Shown piece by piece: positions 23,224 through 34,260 of a stretch of 64,000 nucleotides of DNA. Position 1 is the stretch's first letter. Every line of letters begins with the position of its first letter. Position numbers and translations under genes: made by a program. This stretch comes from Pyricularia pennisetigena (taxonomy: Eukaryota > Ascomycota > Sordariomycetes > Magnaporthales > Pyriculariaceae), in assembly GCF_004337985.1 (NCBI RefSeq), contig NC_043740.1:3657030-3721029 (forward strand), written 5' to 3'. The notes below the pieces were generated by a model, which did not search any database, had not been told where the DNA came from, and saw nothing but the letters and a program-made list of their open reading frames with translations.

Positions 23224-25480
23224 ATGTCCAAGCTATTCTCCAAAAAGCCCAACGAGGGGGCCACCATCCAGGCTCAGCAAGAGGCTCCCCGGTTCGAAAA
23301 GGTTTCGTGGACCAAGGAGCCCGGCCTCCGTCAGCTCTACTTCTATGCCTTTGTTCTTTGTGTTGCATCTGCCACTACGGGTTACGATGGGTATGTGCCA
23401 TATCGTTGGGTACCCCCTTTTGTGCTGGCTCCCGGAGCTAGACTGCTGACCAATGTGACTCTCACTCGCTACAGTATGCTGTTCAACAGTGTCCAGGCCT
23501 TTGATACCTGGAAGGACTACTTTGGAAACCCCCAGGGCCAGATGCTCGGCTTGCTCGGAGCGCTGTATCAGATTGGCAGCATGATCTCTATTTTCTTCGT
23601 GTAAGTGCCTGACTAACCAACACTGCTCTTTGAGCTAGTTCTTTCTTCTTCTTCTCTTTTTTATGAATAGAAACCATCTTGAAAATTGACCTTTAGATTT
23701 TTTTGGACAGGCCTTTCTTCACTGACCATTTTGGTCGCAAGATCCCCATCGTTATTGGCTGTGTTATCATGATTGTCGGCGCTATCCTTCAAGGATGCTG
23801 CCAGAACCTTGCCAGTAAGCTCTGTCTGGGTGCATTCGTTGGGTGAGATGTACCATGGATGTGACTTTGACTAACGTCAAGCTTCTTTCTGAAAGCCTTC
23901 ATGGGTGGACGTGTGATGCTCGGTTTTGGAAACAGCTTCACTCAGCTTGCATCCCCCATGTTGCTCACCGAGATCTGCCACCCCCAGCATCGTGGTCGTT
24001 TGACTACAGTCTACAACTGCCTCTGGAACGTTGGCGCTTTCAGTCAGTACACTCCGTTACCACATCATATTAGATACACTATTTTCTTTTTCTTGTTTCT
24101 TTTTTCTGGCAAGTGCTAATCTTTTCATCTACCATACAGTTGTGGCATGGCTTTCCTTTGGCACAAACTACATCCCCAACGAGTGGAGCTGGCGTATCCC
24201 ATGCATCATCCAGGGCCTGCCATCCCTGATCCAGCTCTCTTTCATCTACTGGGTTCCCGAGTCTCCTCGTTACCTCATCGCCAAGGACAAGCACGATCAG
24301 GCTCTTGCTATGCTCGCCAAATACCACGGCAACGGTGATGCTCAGCATCCTACCGTTCAGTTTGAGTACCACGAGATCAAGGACACACTGAAGCTGGAGC
24401 TTGAGCACAAGAACGCTAGCAAGGTGAGTCAAAGATGAGCTTCATGCCACTGAGCTTGGGGCTCCCCCCTTTTATTTTGCATTGCCAAAAAAGAGGGATT
24501 ATTTTTGTACTGCGAGGGGGGTTTTTATCAGTACATCCACTAACAGACTTTGCCTCAAACACAGTATTCCGAGTTCCTCAGGACCAAGGGAAATCGCTAC
24601 CGGCTCGCCATCCTGATCTCCCTCGGCGTCTTCTCCCAGTGGTCCGGCAACGCCATCATCTCCAACTACGTCGCGGTGCTCTATGACACGGCCGGCGTCA
24701 AGGGCTCGACGGACAAGCTCGGCCTGGCCGGCGGCCAGACGGTGCTCTCCACCATCGTCTCCATCAGCATGGCGCTCCTCGTCGACCGCGTCGGCCGCCG
24801 GCCCATGTTCCTCGCCGCGACCGGCGGCATGTTTGGCACCTTCATCTTCTGGACCCTGACCTCGGGCCTGTACGAGGAGAGGGGGATAGACGGCGCCCGC
24901 TTCGCCATGATCTTCTTCATCTGGATCCACGGCATCTTTTACTCGCTCGCCTGGTCCGGCCTGCTCATCGGCTACGCCATCGAGGTCCTGCCCTACAAGC
25001 TGCGCGCAAAGGGGCTCATGATCATGAACGTCTGCGTCCAGGCCAGCCTGACCCTCAACATCTACGCCAACCCGCTCGCATTTGAGCACTTTACCGGCCA
25101 CCTGTGGAAGCTGTACCTGATCTATACGGTAAGTCTTCTTTTGGACTCATTCTTTTGGGGGGGCATATTAGCTACCCGAACAAGAATCCCCAAAAAAGAA
25201 TTCGTAGAAAAAAGAAAAAAAAAAAGAATTATGCTGACCTTTTTTCCCCCCCTCTTCCCCCTCTTGCCCCTCTCTGCTCTAGTGCTGGATCCTTGGCGAG
25301 GTCGTCTTTGTCTATTTCATGTACGTCGAGACCCGCGGTCCGACCCTCGAGGAGCTGGCCAAGATCATCGACGGCGACGAGGCCGAGGTCGCCCGCCTGG
25401 ACCTCGACAGCAAGGTCTACTCAGAGAAGGACGTCCTCAGCAGCAGCAGCACCGAGAAGGTCCCGAGCCGTGTAGTCTGA
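23224..25480 (+). CDS. MFS sugar transporter (lactose/hexose permease-like)
   Basis: A major-facilitator sugar:proton symporter of the fungal plasma membrane. Seven exons: 23224..23390, 23475..23600, 23711..23814, 23896..24042, 24140..24423, 24565..25128 and 25283..25480, in frame throughout (529 residues). Family signatures are DHFGRK after TM2, GRVMLGFGNSF in TM4, EICHPQHRGR, then PESPRYLIAKDKH after TM6, DRVGRRPMF after TM8 and VETRGPTLEEL after TM12. The hydrophilic N- and C-terminal tails (KVYSEKDVLSSSSTEK) face the cytosol by family rule. The YHGNGD loop resembles fungal lactose-permease-like members, but the substrate cannot be read from sequence. Exon 6 has an alternative in-frame acceptor 18 nt upstream. 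The exon 4 donor, GTCAGT, is less standard. Confidence 0.9.
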
Positions 25481-26032
25481 GGGGATGCGGTGCCAGAAAG
25501 AGACGGCAACATCTTTTTTTTTTCTTTTTCTTTTTTTTTGTTGTCTCTTGACTATCTCGGGTTCAGAAGCTCATGGTGGACATACATATGACCTTTTCCT
25601 TTTTCCTTTCTCTTTTTTTTTTCTTTTTTCTTTTTTCAAAAGTCAAGTCCCTTCTATATTTGGGACAAAATGCTCTGGCACTCCCCTTGCCTTCACTCTA
25701 TCCACTGTTTCGGACATGCTTTTTTCTCATTTACACGCTATACTTGGATACTAGACTTGGCTGATTGTAGATGGTTAATGTGATACCTCATCTGTTTATC
25801 TCGCACTGACCCGAAATAATCTACAGGAAACAAAAGGCTCATGATGTATCTAATCACGTATTATCTAATCACCATGTCTTCATATAATTGTATCTGACAG
25901 ATCACTGTCTATGTAATTTCCCTATCCTAGCATTACTAAGCTAGCAAGCAGGCCTATTGCAGAATCAAGATAAACCAGCATCCCGATTTCTTGCATAAGC
26001 AACCAACACGCCGCTCCGATATCTTTGCACTA
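25481..26032. other. Intergenic region after the MFS gene (convergent)
   Basis: About 550 nt between convergent stops, with several T-rich runs (25516..25540, 25595..25637) that probably belong to the transporter 3' end. No gene was seen. Confidence 0.6.
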
Positions 26033-29000
26033 TTAACAAGCACCTTTTTTCCTATCCTTCCCATCACTAAGCCTACTAATAGCCGCCTGTCTCCTCTGTT
26101 CCGCCCTCCGCCTCCGCGCCGGTTGGTAGTCCTGGGCCGCCGCTCTAATCGCCGCCTCCTCGGCCTCGGCGATGGCCTCAGCATCTCTCCGTAGCCCTTC
26201 AAACCCTTTGAGATCAGCCAAAAAGCGCCGCAACCTAAGGCCCGTCTGGTTTTGAATCCACGCGTCGAATTCTTCATCACAGGCTGCCTCTATGGCCAGC
26301 CTGAGCCCCTTGAGAACATCTCTGTCGCAAATATCGCGGTCCCGTTGATCCACAAACGTCTCATGAGGAGCAAGTGGCCGCTCCTTGCACGCTGGCGGCG
26401 CCTCTAGCTGATCTTCCCAGTCTGACTCGTTCCCTCCTGCTTTGTCTTCTGGTGATGGATTTACCGCCACCTTAATAGCGTTATTGGGAGCAGTCGCCGA
26501 GGAGAGTGGATTGTTAAGCTGAGCAGGACTAGGTGAATCCTCGACAGAAGCCTTTAGCCCGAATCGAGCGTGATCCTGGGACTCTGGCGTCGGCTCCGTG
26601 ATGCTTATAATAGGCGGATCAGGCGCTGGCTGCTCGGTGTGAGGTGGAGTGGCTGACGGTAGAGTGGGCATTTTGGCGGCAGCGGCGGCGCCGTCCAGGG
26701 CTTCTAATTTATGCAGAACTGCGTCAAGCGCCTCTTCAAAGGATGAATCCGTAATAATTGCGTACTTCCAGGTGTGTGGTAATTTTGGGGGTGATCTAGC
26801 GCTCATGCGTTGGTACTTTGGGCTCGTCTCCGGCGCTATTTCCGCTAAGTCCTTTGCTTGTTTCGGTGTGTTGTTGGTATATCTGGCGTCGTTGATGGCT
26901 TTCTGTTCGGTAGGAGAGGCCTTCTGCTGTTCTGGAGGTGTCTTGGGTAGCGGCTTGTTAAAACCCATGGTCGATGATGGAGATGCTTCGAGCTCTTCAG
27001 GGATGGGAGAAGGCTGCTGACGGGTGTTGGACGAGCGAAGTTCGGGCAAAACTCGAGGTTGACGTTTTACACCTATAATCCTAGGTGATCCGTTGCTTGC
27101 CGACTGCGAGATCCTTTGACGAGCTATAGTATTTGGCCTGGTCTTTAACTTGTTACTCTGAGGCGGAGGAGTGGTCAGAATCTCCTCCGTGTGCTGGCCC
27201 GATAAGCACTTTTCATGATCCGGAATCGCCTTCTTGGTTGAAGAAATGGCGGGATGCTCGGTCAAGACCTGCCTCGGGCCTGATCTCTCTATGGGTCGCG
27301 CTGCTGATTTGACAGGGATTGGCGGTGCCTTCCACGATGATTTTCTCCGAGGCATGCTGCCGGGGCCATTTTTCTCAACAATTCCTTTAGCTGGACTTCT
27401 TGAACCTGGTGTAGCAACTCTCTCAGTGGCAGCCCACTCCCTCGAGGGTGATTTGCCTTTGCGTGGAGAAGTTTGCACCGCTGTAGGGACAGAACATGTA
27501 GGACCATGAAAAAGTTTAAATTGGGGCGCGTTTTCATTGTTTCTGTCATGGGCCTTGTCGTCAGATACTGACGTCTCGGATGCCGGGTAACAAAGCCACG
27601 GCAGTATCTTGGGGGGAGATTTCGGTTTTCTCTCAATCTCTGGAGTGGGAAATATATCATCCGCCAGTAGCCCTGGAATGCCACTAGGTGGAGTGATGCG
27701 GATATCTGATGAACTGCTTGACCCGTTGCTGTTTGGAGTCGCCCCACGTCCCCATGCCTCGCCGTTTAATTGAGAGGCTATAGGTGAGCCTGGAGGTCGT
27801 ATGACCTGCCTATGAAGACTAATCCTTGAGAGGTGAGATGCCTTCGAGTGTGGGAGTTCTTTTTGCTCCTTGGATGTAACAGCAAGCCCGGCTGCAGCGA
27901 ACTCGCAACGGTAGGGGACAAGTGCGCTGACTGTCTTGACTGACGGGCTAGAAGGTAGCGCCCCTGAAGACGAATCAGGAGGCTTGGGATGAGCCGCATT
28001 ATACCTTTCAAGCTCTTTGGTGAAACGGTTTAGTTTCTTTCGATTGCTTGACGATCTCGACTGTGCCTCTATTAGAATAGAGGATGACTTGTCCGATCTC
28101 TCCGGTGATATGATTTCGGAGAGCTTGTGCTGCTGAGAAAGTGTGCGGGACACAGAGCCCCAGACCGTGGGATCAGCCAGGCCGAACCTCTTCTCTCGTT
28201 TGGATGTTGGGAGTGTAGACACCAAAGCAATATGCTCACGACCTCGATGCCTTGCTCTCTCTGCGTCTTGGCCCTGGGAAGGAATAGGCTTGCGGTTGAT
28301 GATTGGCTGTGTGACTCGAGGCGTTTGTGGCTGAAAACCATCTGCCGAGGCTGTGCCATCGCAGCCCATGTTGCTATCAAGGGGGCCAACGTGGGCATAT
28401 TCTGAATGTGCCACAGGCATGCCTTGGAATCCGGTGGTGGCATGGTCGGCAAAACTTATGAAGGGGCGAGAAGCCTGTAACCAAACAAGAGGCTCGCTTG
28501 GCACTTCGGGCATCTGCATCAGCGAGTATTGGCTTTGGTCGGTGTCAGGGGGTCCCAAACCCTGTCGAAGTGTTGCCGGAGTATTGTTGTCATTACCTGC
28601 ATTTAGTGGTATTGGGTGACTGATGTCGAGAGCCTTGCTGCGTCCATTTTGGGAAGCGTCGGCGGCATTATCGTCTTTGGAACTGAGAATATGCCGAGTG
28701 ACCCAGTTGTGTAGCCCCTTGGGCTTCCCAGCCTCCTTACCTCGGCCGCACTCAGACCCGTTCCGATTGTTTCTCCCGGCTACTCTTGATTTTGGAGCTC
28801 GATTGCGTTTAGCCCCGAGGGAAGCGGTGCCACTGGTGGAGGATCTGATGAACGAAGTTCTGGCCTTGACCCTGCTCCGGCGCCGTTTCCTAATGACATT
28901 TCGCTGATGAGGTCGTGGCTTAGCGACAGCACATGAGGTCAACGGCGACGGATGGTGATGGTGGAGGTTTCCAGCAGCAGAACGCCTCTTTCTTGTAACG

Positions 29001-29116
29001 GTGGTTGCCCGGACTGGGGAAGCTGGCGAGTGCTTAGGATCATCGTGAGAGGCGTTGCGAGAGGACCATACACTGGGCTTGAAACCAAACTTAGGGAAAT
29101 GATGCGAACTTCCTTT
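26033..29116 (-). CDS. Long disordered protein of unknown function; 5' exon unresolved
   Basis: A continuous frame of 1028 codons from a likely splice acceptor (CTTAG at 29120..29117) to the stop at 26033. It contains no ATG until 28519, so an upstream exon probably carries the start; I could not place it. The open frame looks coding from its first codons (GFKPSVWSSRNASHDDPKHS). The N-terminal part is very basic (RKRRRSRVKAR), suggesting nuclear or RNA contact. The middle is Ser-, Pro- and Lys-rich and disordered. An ordered patch near the C-terminal third (KYAIITDSSFEEALDAVLHK) and a final region with WIQNQTGLRLRRFLADLKGF and a charged helix rich in Ala, Glu and Arg look conserved. I recognise no named family. 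An ATG ORF at 29618..29352 could be a 5' exon, but no frame-compatible donor was found. Confidence 0.6.
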   Translation of the reverse strand, partial: KGSSHHFPKFGFKPSVWSSRNASHDDPKHSPASPVRATTVTRKRRSAAGNLHHHHPSPLTSCAVAKPRPHQRNVIRKRRRSRVKARTSFIRSSTSGTASLGAKRNRAPKSRVAGRNNRNGSECGRGKEAGKPKGLHNWVTRHILSSKDDNAADASQNGRSKALDISHPIPLNAGNDNNTPATLRQGLGPPDTDQSQYSLMQMPEVPSEPLVWLQASRPFISFADHATTGFQGMPVAHSEYAHVGPLDSNMGCDGTASADGFQPQTPRVTQPIINRKPIPSQGQDAERARHRGREHIALVSTLPTSKREKRFGLADPTVWGSVSRTLSQQHKLSEIISPERSDKSSSILIEAQSRSSSNRKKLNRFTKELERYNAAHPKPPDSSSGALPSSPSVKTVSALVPYRCEFAAAGLAVTSKEQKELPHSKASHLSRISLHRQVIRPPGSPIASQLNGEAWGRGATPNSNGSSSSSDIRITPPSGIPGLLADDIFPTPEIERKPKSPPKILPWLCYPASETSVSDDKAHDRNNENAPQFKLFHGPTCSVPTAVQTSPRKGKSPSREWAATERVATPGSRSPAKGIVEKNGPGSMPRRKSSWKAPPIPVKSAARPIERSGPRQVLTEHPAISSTKKAIPDHEKCLSGQHTEEILTTPPPQSNKLKTRPNTIARQRISQSASNGSPRIIGVKRQPRVLPELRSSNTRQQPSPIPEELEASPSSTMGFNKPLPKTPPEQQKASPTEQKAINDARYTNNTPKQAKDLAEIAPETSPKYQRMSARSPPKLPHTWKYAIITDSSFEEALDAVLHKLEALDGAAAAAKMPTLPSATPPHTEQPAPDPPIISITEPTPESQDHARFGLKASVEDSPSPAQLNNPLSSATAPNNAIKVAVNPSPEDKAGGNESDWEDQLEAPPACKERPLAPHETFVDQRDRDICDRDVLKGLRLAIEAACDEEFDAWIQNQTGLRLRRFLADLKGFEGLRRDAEAIAEAEEAAIRAAAQDYQPARRRRAEQRRQAAISRLSDGKDRKKGAC

Positions 29117-30805
29117 CTAAGATAAGTTGAATGCAGGCATCGTCCATTACTATTCCAAAAAAAAAAGGCGATTCCAAAAATCCGAAAAGAAAAGACAGAA
29201 AAGAAGTGAGGGCCCAAGCAGGAGGTCACGCCCCTTTTCAAAGAAAGGGACAAGGAATCCAGCCAGCTAGAGGCGAAAGAGAGAAAGAAGAAGAAAAAAA
29301 ATAGTAAAGAGAAGAATATGATGATGCTAAGGCATGTACCGACACAACCTGTTACATCTTCAATCTTCTTCTGAGGCTCAGACCCAAAGCGTCCAGGCGG
29401 TTTTGGGCCATCTTGAAAATTTCCAAAGAGAATTTGCTACTGGGGCTTGAATAGCCGCATCCTCTGCGCGTGTACAGGTCCTGGCCGAACTGGAGGCAAG
29501 GGGTCATTTTGGCAGGAAGTCTCCGTGGATTTTTAAGACATGTAGTCCGCATTTGGAAGCAGCGATTATCAGCCGCCCAGGTGCTTGGAATCCATAGAAG
29601 CCAGGCAGGTCGGGCCATTACATTTCGGGAGGTAGCTCTACCGACTTCCCGAAAAGACCAGGCAGTTACACTCCATAGTAACAAAAAATAGATTTATCGC
29701 CTGATATCTTTGATCCCAGGTGCAGAGTATGTTTCAAGCTGGCGGCGGCCTTTGCGAAGGAGATATTCGACAGCTGCAAAATCACGCTTGTCGATGGCCA
29801 GGTTCCTGTCAAACTCGGCTCTTGCAAAGTCTCGAAAGTGTTGCTGACTGGTCTTGAATCGTCAATGCTATTAGTGACGAGACAACAAAATTGCAAACAA
29901 CTCCCACCAGACGTGTACACGTGTAAGCCAGCTTCCCCATCATCTAGAAAAATTGGAGGTTATTTTTTTCGGGTAGAAACAGACTACAAACAAAGCATAC
30001 CTCGGGCTTCTTTCGAATCTCACGGAGTGTGCTCCGGTACAGGGACAAGACTTCCTTCTGTAACCCCGAAAGCCTCATTTTGTCGACTAATACTTTACAG
30101 CCCAGTGAGCTCTGTTGGGAAAATAAAAGAAACAAAGAGTAATGAGTTATCAACTCATCTCAATCGGTTTATTTCTTTTGAAAAATGAAAAATTGTGACT
30201 GCACCAATCAATCAATCACCGATCTCAACATAAGCTTGAACCGAGGTGACGTCCTGTTTTTGTTCCGCTGGCGCCACAGTATATCCACAGCAAGTGGCTT
30301 GTGTGGCTTCAATTAAGATTTCTCCCTAGGTTGATCACTTGCGCCAAATGACACGCGTTGTTGAAACAGAATCATAACATCTTTGTTTAATTGAATTTTT
30401 ATACACAAGTCTGCAACGTTAAAGCTGAAGAGTAGAATATCGGTTGGGGCTAAAAATTTTCCCCTCCCGGTTTGCCAACGTCCAAACCCAAATCGTGCTC
30501 TTCAGACCACAGCCATGTGATCCGGCGTCCGTGCTGCTTGGATCATATTTCTTTAAAAGAAAAACCGCCCATAACCCCTGAAATGAGCCCAATGTTCAAC
30601 GGTAGAGCCCTTGTAAAAAAAAAAAAATCAAACGCCTGCTGCAAATATCCAGTCAGGGGAACCACTGTCCCATCGCCGCGGCAGACATGCGTCGCCGCCG
30701 TACCGCGTTCATGAGAAGTGATAGAGGGGGAAGCCAGGTCTCCACAAAACTCTCCCCCAAACCTTCCTAGCAGCCCCAATAGCGTAATGCGTCGTTTTTT
30801 TATTC
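29117..30805. other. Intergenic region between the disordered protein and erv29
   Basis: About 1.7 kb. It should hold the missing 5' exon and promoter of the 26-29 kb gene and the 3' end of erv29. A minus-strand open frame at 29684..29352 is the only sizeable candidate, and I cannot support it. Confidence 0.4.
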
Positions 30806-32001
30806 CTAGTAAACCTTCTTCTTCTCGTCGATGCTGAACTGGCCAGGACCGCTGTTGACGAGCAAAAGCAGACCACCGACGATCGAGAGGATCTGGAAGA
30901 AGTCGTACTTGGCAAAGTCCTTGTGGGGGTGGTGTTCGTGAAGCTGCGAAAAGGCAATGACATGTTAGCATATGAAACGAGTATAGACGCACCCGGCTGA
31001 ACCGCTTTGGAATCCCAACTCACAGTCCAGAAGTTGTTGACAAAGAGGTTGAAGATGCTCAAGATGACCACCAGAAGAGTGGCGCTGAACTTAGCCTTGA
31101 ATCCAACAACAACCATGATGCAAGCAACCAGGCCGACGATGGAGACCATGACCCTCCAGATGCTCCACTCGCCAGCAAACACAAAGCCGATAAAGAGGAA
31201 GATGAGCAAAACACGGCCAGCCAGCTGGAAGTACATCTTGCGGTCCTTCTCCTCGAGTTGCGGCAGCCCGGCAAAGTTGACGGTCTTGCGCACCCACGAG
31301 TCCGACAGGACCATGATCAGGCCGCCCATGACCGACAGGTTACGCAAGAAAAAGTTGAGATCGAAAATGAGACCATAGCCGAGAGCCTGCGTGATAACCA
31401 CGGCGATGAGACCGCCGACGGCATACTCTGAGAATCTCCTGGTGATGACCATTCCTGAGCAGACGACCATGGCGACAACGTTGATGACGAGGAAAAGCTG
31501 AGGGAAGCCGCTGGGGACTGCAAGTGCGTCAAGAGTATGTTAGCTTGTGTCACGTTATCCTTAGGTCTGCAATCAATCCTCCATGTGTCTACGGCGAGAA
31601 AAAAAAAATAGGGAGTATGCATACAGCGACGATAGTCATGAAGGTAGTAGACTTGATCACTCCATTGCGTCAATATCCGCAGGGCGTCCTCGATGAAGGT
31701 GACCACGATGAGGAATCGGCCGATGGCTGGAAGGTATCTGCAGTTTCGCCCCAACATGTTAGCGGTCACCTAAACGAGTCTCTGCGACTTGCAGCCGTCA
31801 CCAGGCGTCAGTGACACGACGAAAGAACAAAACATACGGCTTGATGGGCTCCGAGACCGAGTCCAGCATGTCCTCGATCTTGCTCGTTTGCTCCCTGATG
31901 GCATCCAGGGCGCTGCTTTGGCTGTCAGGCTGTGATGATGGGCCTCCGAAAGGGTTGGGGGCATTCGGTATGCCGTAGCCCGAAGGTCCTCGTTGCGCCA
32001 T
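30806..32001 (-). CDS. erv29: ER-to-Golgi cargo receptor Erv29 / SURF4 family
   Basis: A multi-pass receptor that loads soluble secretory cargo into COPII vesicles and cycles between ER and Golgi. Four exons: 32001..31838, 31737..31625, 31517..31024 and 30943..30806 (302 residues; every join keeps frame). Recognisable SURF4 segments are [51 protein letters not shown] and [19 protein letters not shown]. The protein ends KKKVY, so a dilysine KKxx retrieval signal (KKVY) is present at the C-terminus, as expected for a COPI-retrieved ER protein. Several hydrophobic segments span the middle and C-terminal parts. The last exon supplies [20 protein letters not shown]. It sits near alg6, also an ER gene, but there is no sign of joint regulation. 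Confidence 0.93.
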
Positions 32002-34260
32002 TCTTGCTAGCTCTAACGAAAGGTTGTGCAGCTGGTTGTCGTAGCAAGCAGGAGATTCGTATCGCTTGTCCTTTCTTGCCGGCCAAGCGCACAAAAATAT
32101 CCAAGGTGGTCGAGCGCTCTGCGTGTAACGCGGATTCGAGCCGTATCCTTCGCTAGTGTGTGTGGACAACTATGGAGAATGCAACGGCGAGGCTATCGGT
32201 GGGCCGAGTTCCTAATGTAATCGAAAAAAAAAAAAAAGCGGTCGAGTCTGATCAGTACATGCGATGACTCAAAGTGGTGTTGTTGTCTTTAGAAATGAAC
32301 GAAATAAAAGTAGAGCAGCGGAAAACTGAAAATAATAAAAGACTAAAACGACTTCCTGAAGAGCTCGATTGGGATAGAGGCTTTTTACAATAGAGGGGAG
32401 CTCCAAACCTACACGGGGGCTAGAAGCTTAGTTAAAACAACTGTGTCCTTTTTCCCAAGCTTCGACAGGTGGAGTGCGGATAAGCGCGACGACCGGGGTT
32501 CTGACAAGAGCCCGGCAGTGTCCGTGGGTTGCTGTGGCTGAATATAGATATCCTACTTGAATTAGCCCAGAGTCTCACTTAATACACTGTACCCCGCGAA
32601 AGGTGTGGTGTACCTTGCAGGCAGCTGGGAATTACGCTGGAGCTGAACTTAGGGGAAAAAAGAAAGTCGAAGAAACAGGCTGTAGAAAAGAAAGAAGAAA
32701 AACAAAATTGGCTCGGAAAACTGAGCAAAACTCGATGATATGACTGCGCTTATGAGCGTTAAAAGAATAGAGGATGGTTAGGAACACAATAGAAAAAATT
32801 GGTAAGTCATCCGTATGCTATTTGTACAATTAATGCGAACGAGTTATTTTAATCTAGAGAAATTATTTATGCGACTGGTTTATAGGCCCCTTGTGGATCT
32901 CGAATGAAATACTGCATTCATCTGACGATCTGTTCTCAGTGACGACATTTCTTCTGAGCTGCAATTTTTGCCGTTAGTCTCAGTTATGCGTACTAATAGC
33001 TCGGAAAGCCAATGCCGATTCAATTTCTTGGGCAGACGATTCCCACCCCAGTATGGTTGACATCTATCTGCTCATCAGACACATGCATTGGGCTAAGGTA
33101 ATCACAAGAGTCCAAGACAGAACATTATTTCGGATCTTGATGGTCTACCATACAGTGTCAAATTCTCTCACAAATTGCGAAACCAAAATAACAAAAAAAA
33201 AAAAAAATCCATTACCGTACTTTATCATTACCTATAGTGGCAGTATTACTGAGAAATGGAGAATGACCCAAGGCAACAAAGCCTAGACCCCGGACATCCC
33301 GGCGGGCGCAGCCCCCAAAACCACAAGAGACCCGCCGAATTCCTGAAATAGCTAGCCTATCATAAGCCACGAATTCGTGAGGCAGTGTCTTTTTTGTGTT
33401 GCCTAGGCATGAACGAGCCTCAACAAACTCCAGATCTACAGATGCATCTAAGGTTGGGTGTAGAGTTGATCATTTGCTGCCTGCATTTCTCGGCGCCAAA
33501 CATAACAGACAAGACAAATGCATCTTGTGTAAGCAACTCTGCCACAAAAACACCGCCATCAAGGCTCAGTTCTCACCTTCTCCCAAGGGGACAGGTGGCT
33601 GTTGGAATTTATCATGACGCCGCCCAGATGCCCGAACTGAGTAAGCCCAGCCGAGCTGCACCGTTACCGACAGACCGCCCGGCGCCGTTCTTTGTTGGCG
33701 GCTATGGGCCGAGCCCAATTCAACGTCGTCTAATCTATGATCGGAGGGCAAATATGTTTGATCTTTTTTTTTTCTTCTTCTTTCTTTCTTGCAGATGCCT
33801 AACTGCCTAGAAGCTGACTAGGACATCAGGCCACACTCTGCAGACAGTTCTCCATGTTTGTACTTGGCAGATGAGTTCATGTTCTGGTAGAAAACACATC
33901 AGACAGTACATATGAGGGAAAGCATGGTTGTAAGCAATAACTGAACCGCAGTAATCCGATCTCGCTTTCAAGGCGCTGATTGTCAGCTGTGAAGCATTGG
34001 CAACCTGCACCATGTACTATCTGCAGGCTGACGCACATTAGCGTTGCTCGATATGTGATTCACCGCAAAGACTGTAGCGATTGAGTGTAGGCTTGAGCCA
34101 TCAATTGCAAATTTGCCCGACTCATTTCTGCGACGACCACAGCCCTTGCCAGAGTTGATCCTGATTTATGATGGGTATGGTCGAATAAATTCAAGAGAAA
34201 TAGAATAAAGTGAACAACTCGCTCTGGATAAGTTCGAATAAAGCTAGCTTCTCACAATTT
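32002..34260. other. Intergenic region erv29 to alg6
   Basis: About 2.3 kb holding the erv29 promoter and the alg6 3' end. A/T tracts are common (A runs near 32224..32237 and 33192..33206). A GC-rich patch lies near 33,290..33,340. No supported gene was found. Confidence 0.55.

Noticed and set aside
24499..25101. 200-codon minus-strand frame
   Set aside because: Antisense shadow of transporter exon 6.
29352..29684. Minus-strand frame upstream of the disordered protein
   Set aside because: Tempting as the missing first exon (ATG at 29618), but no donor restores the downstream frame before its stop codon.
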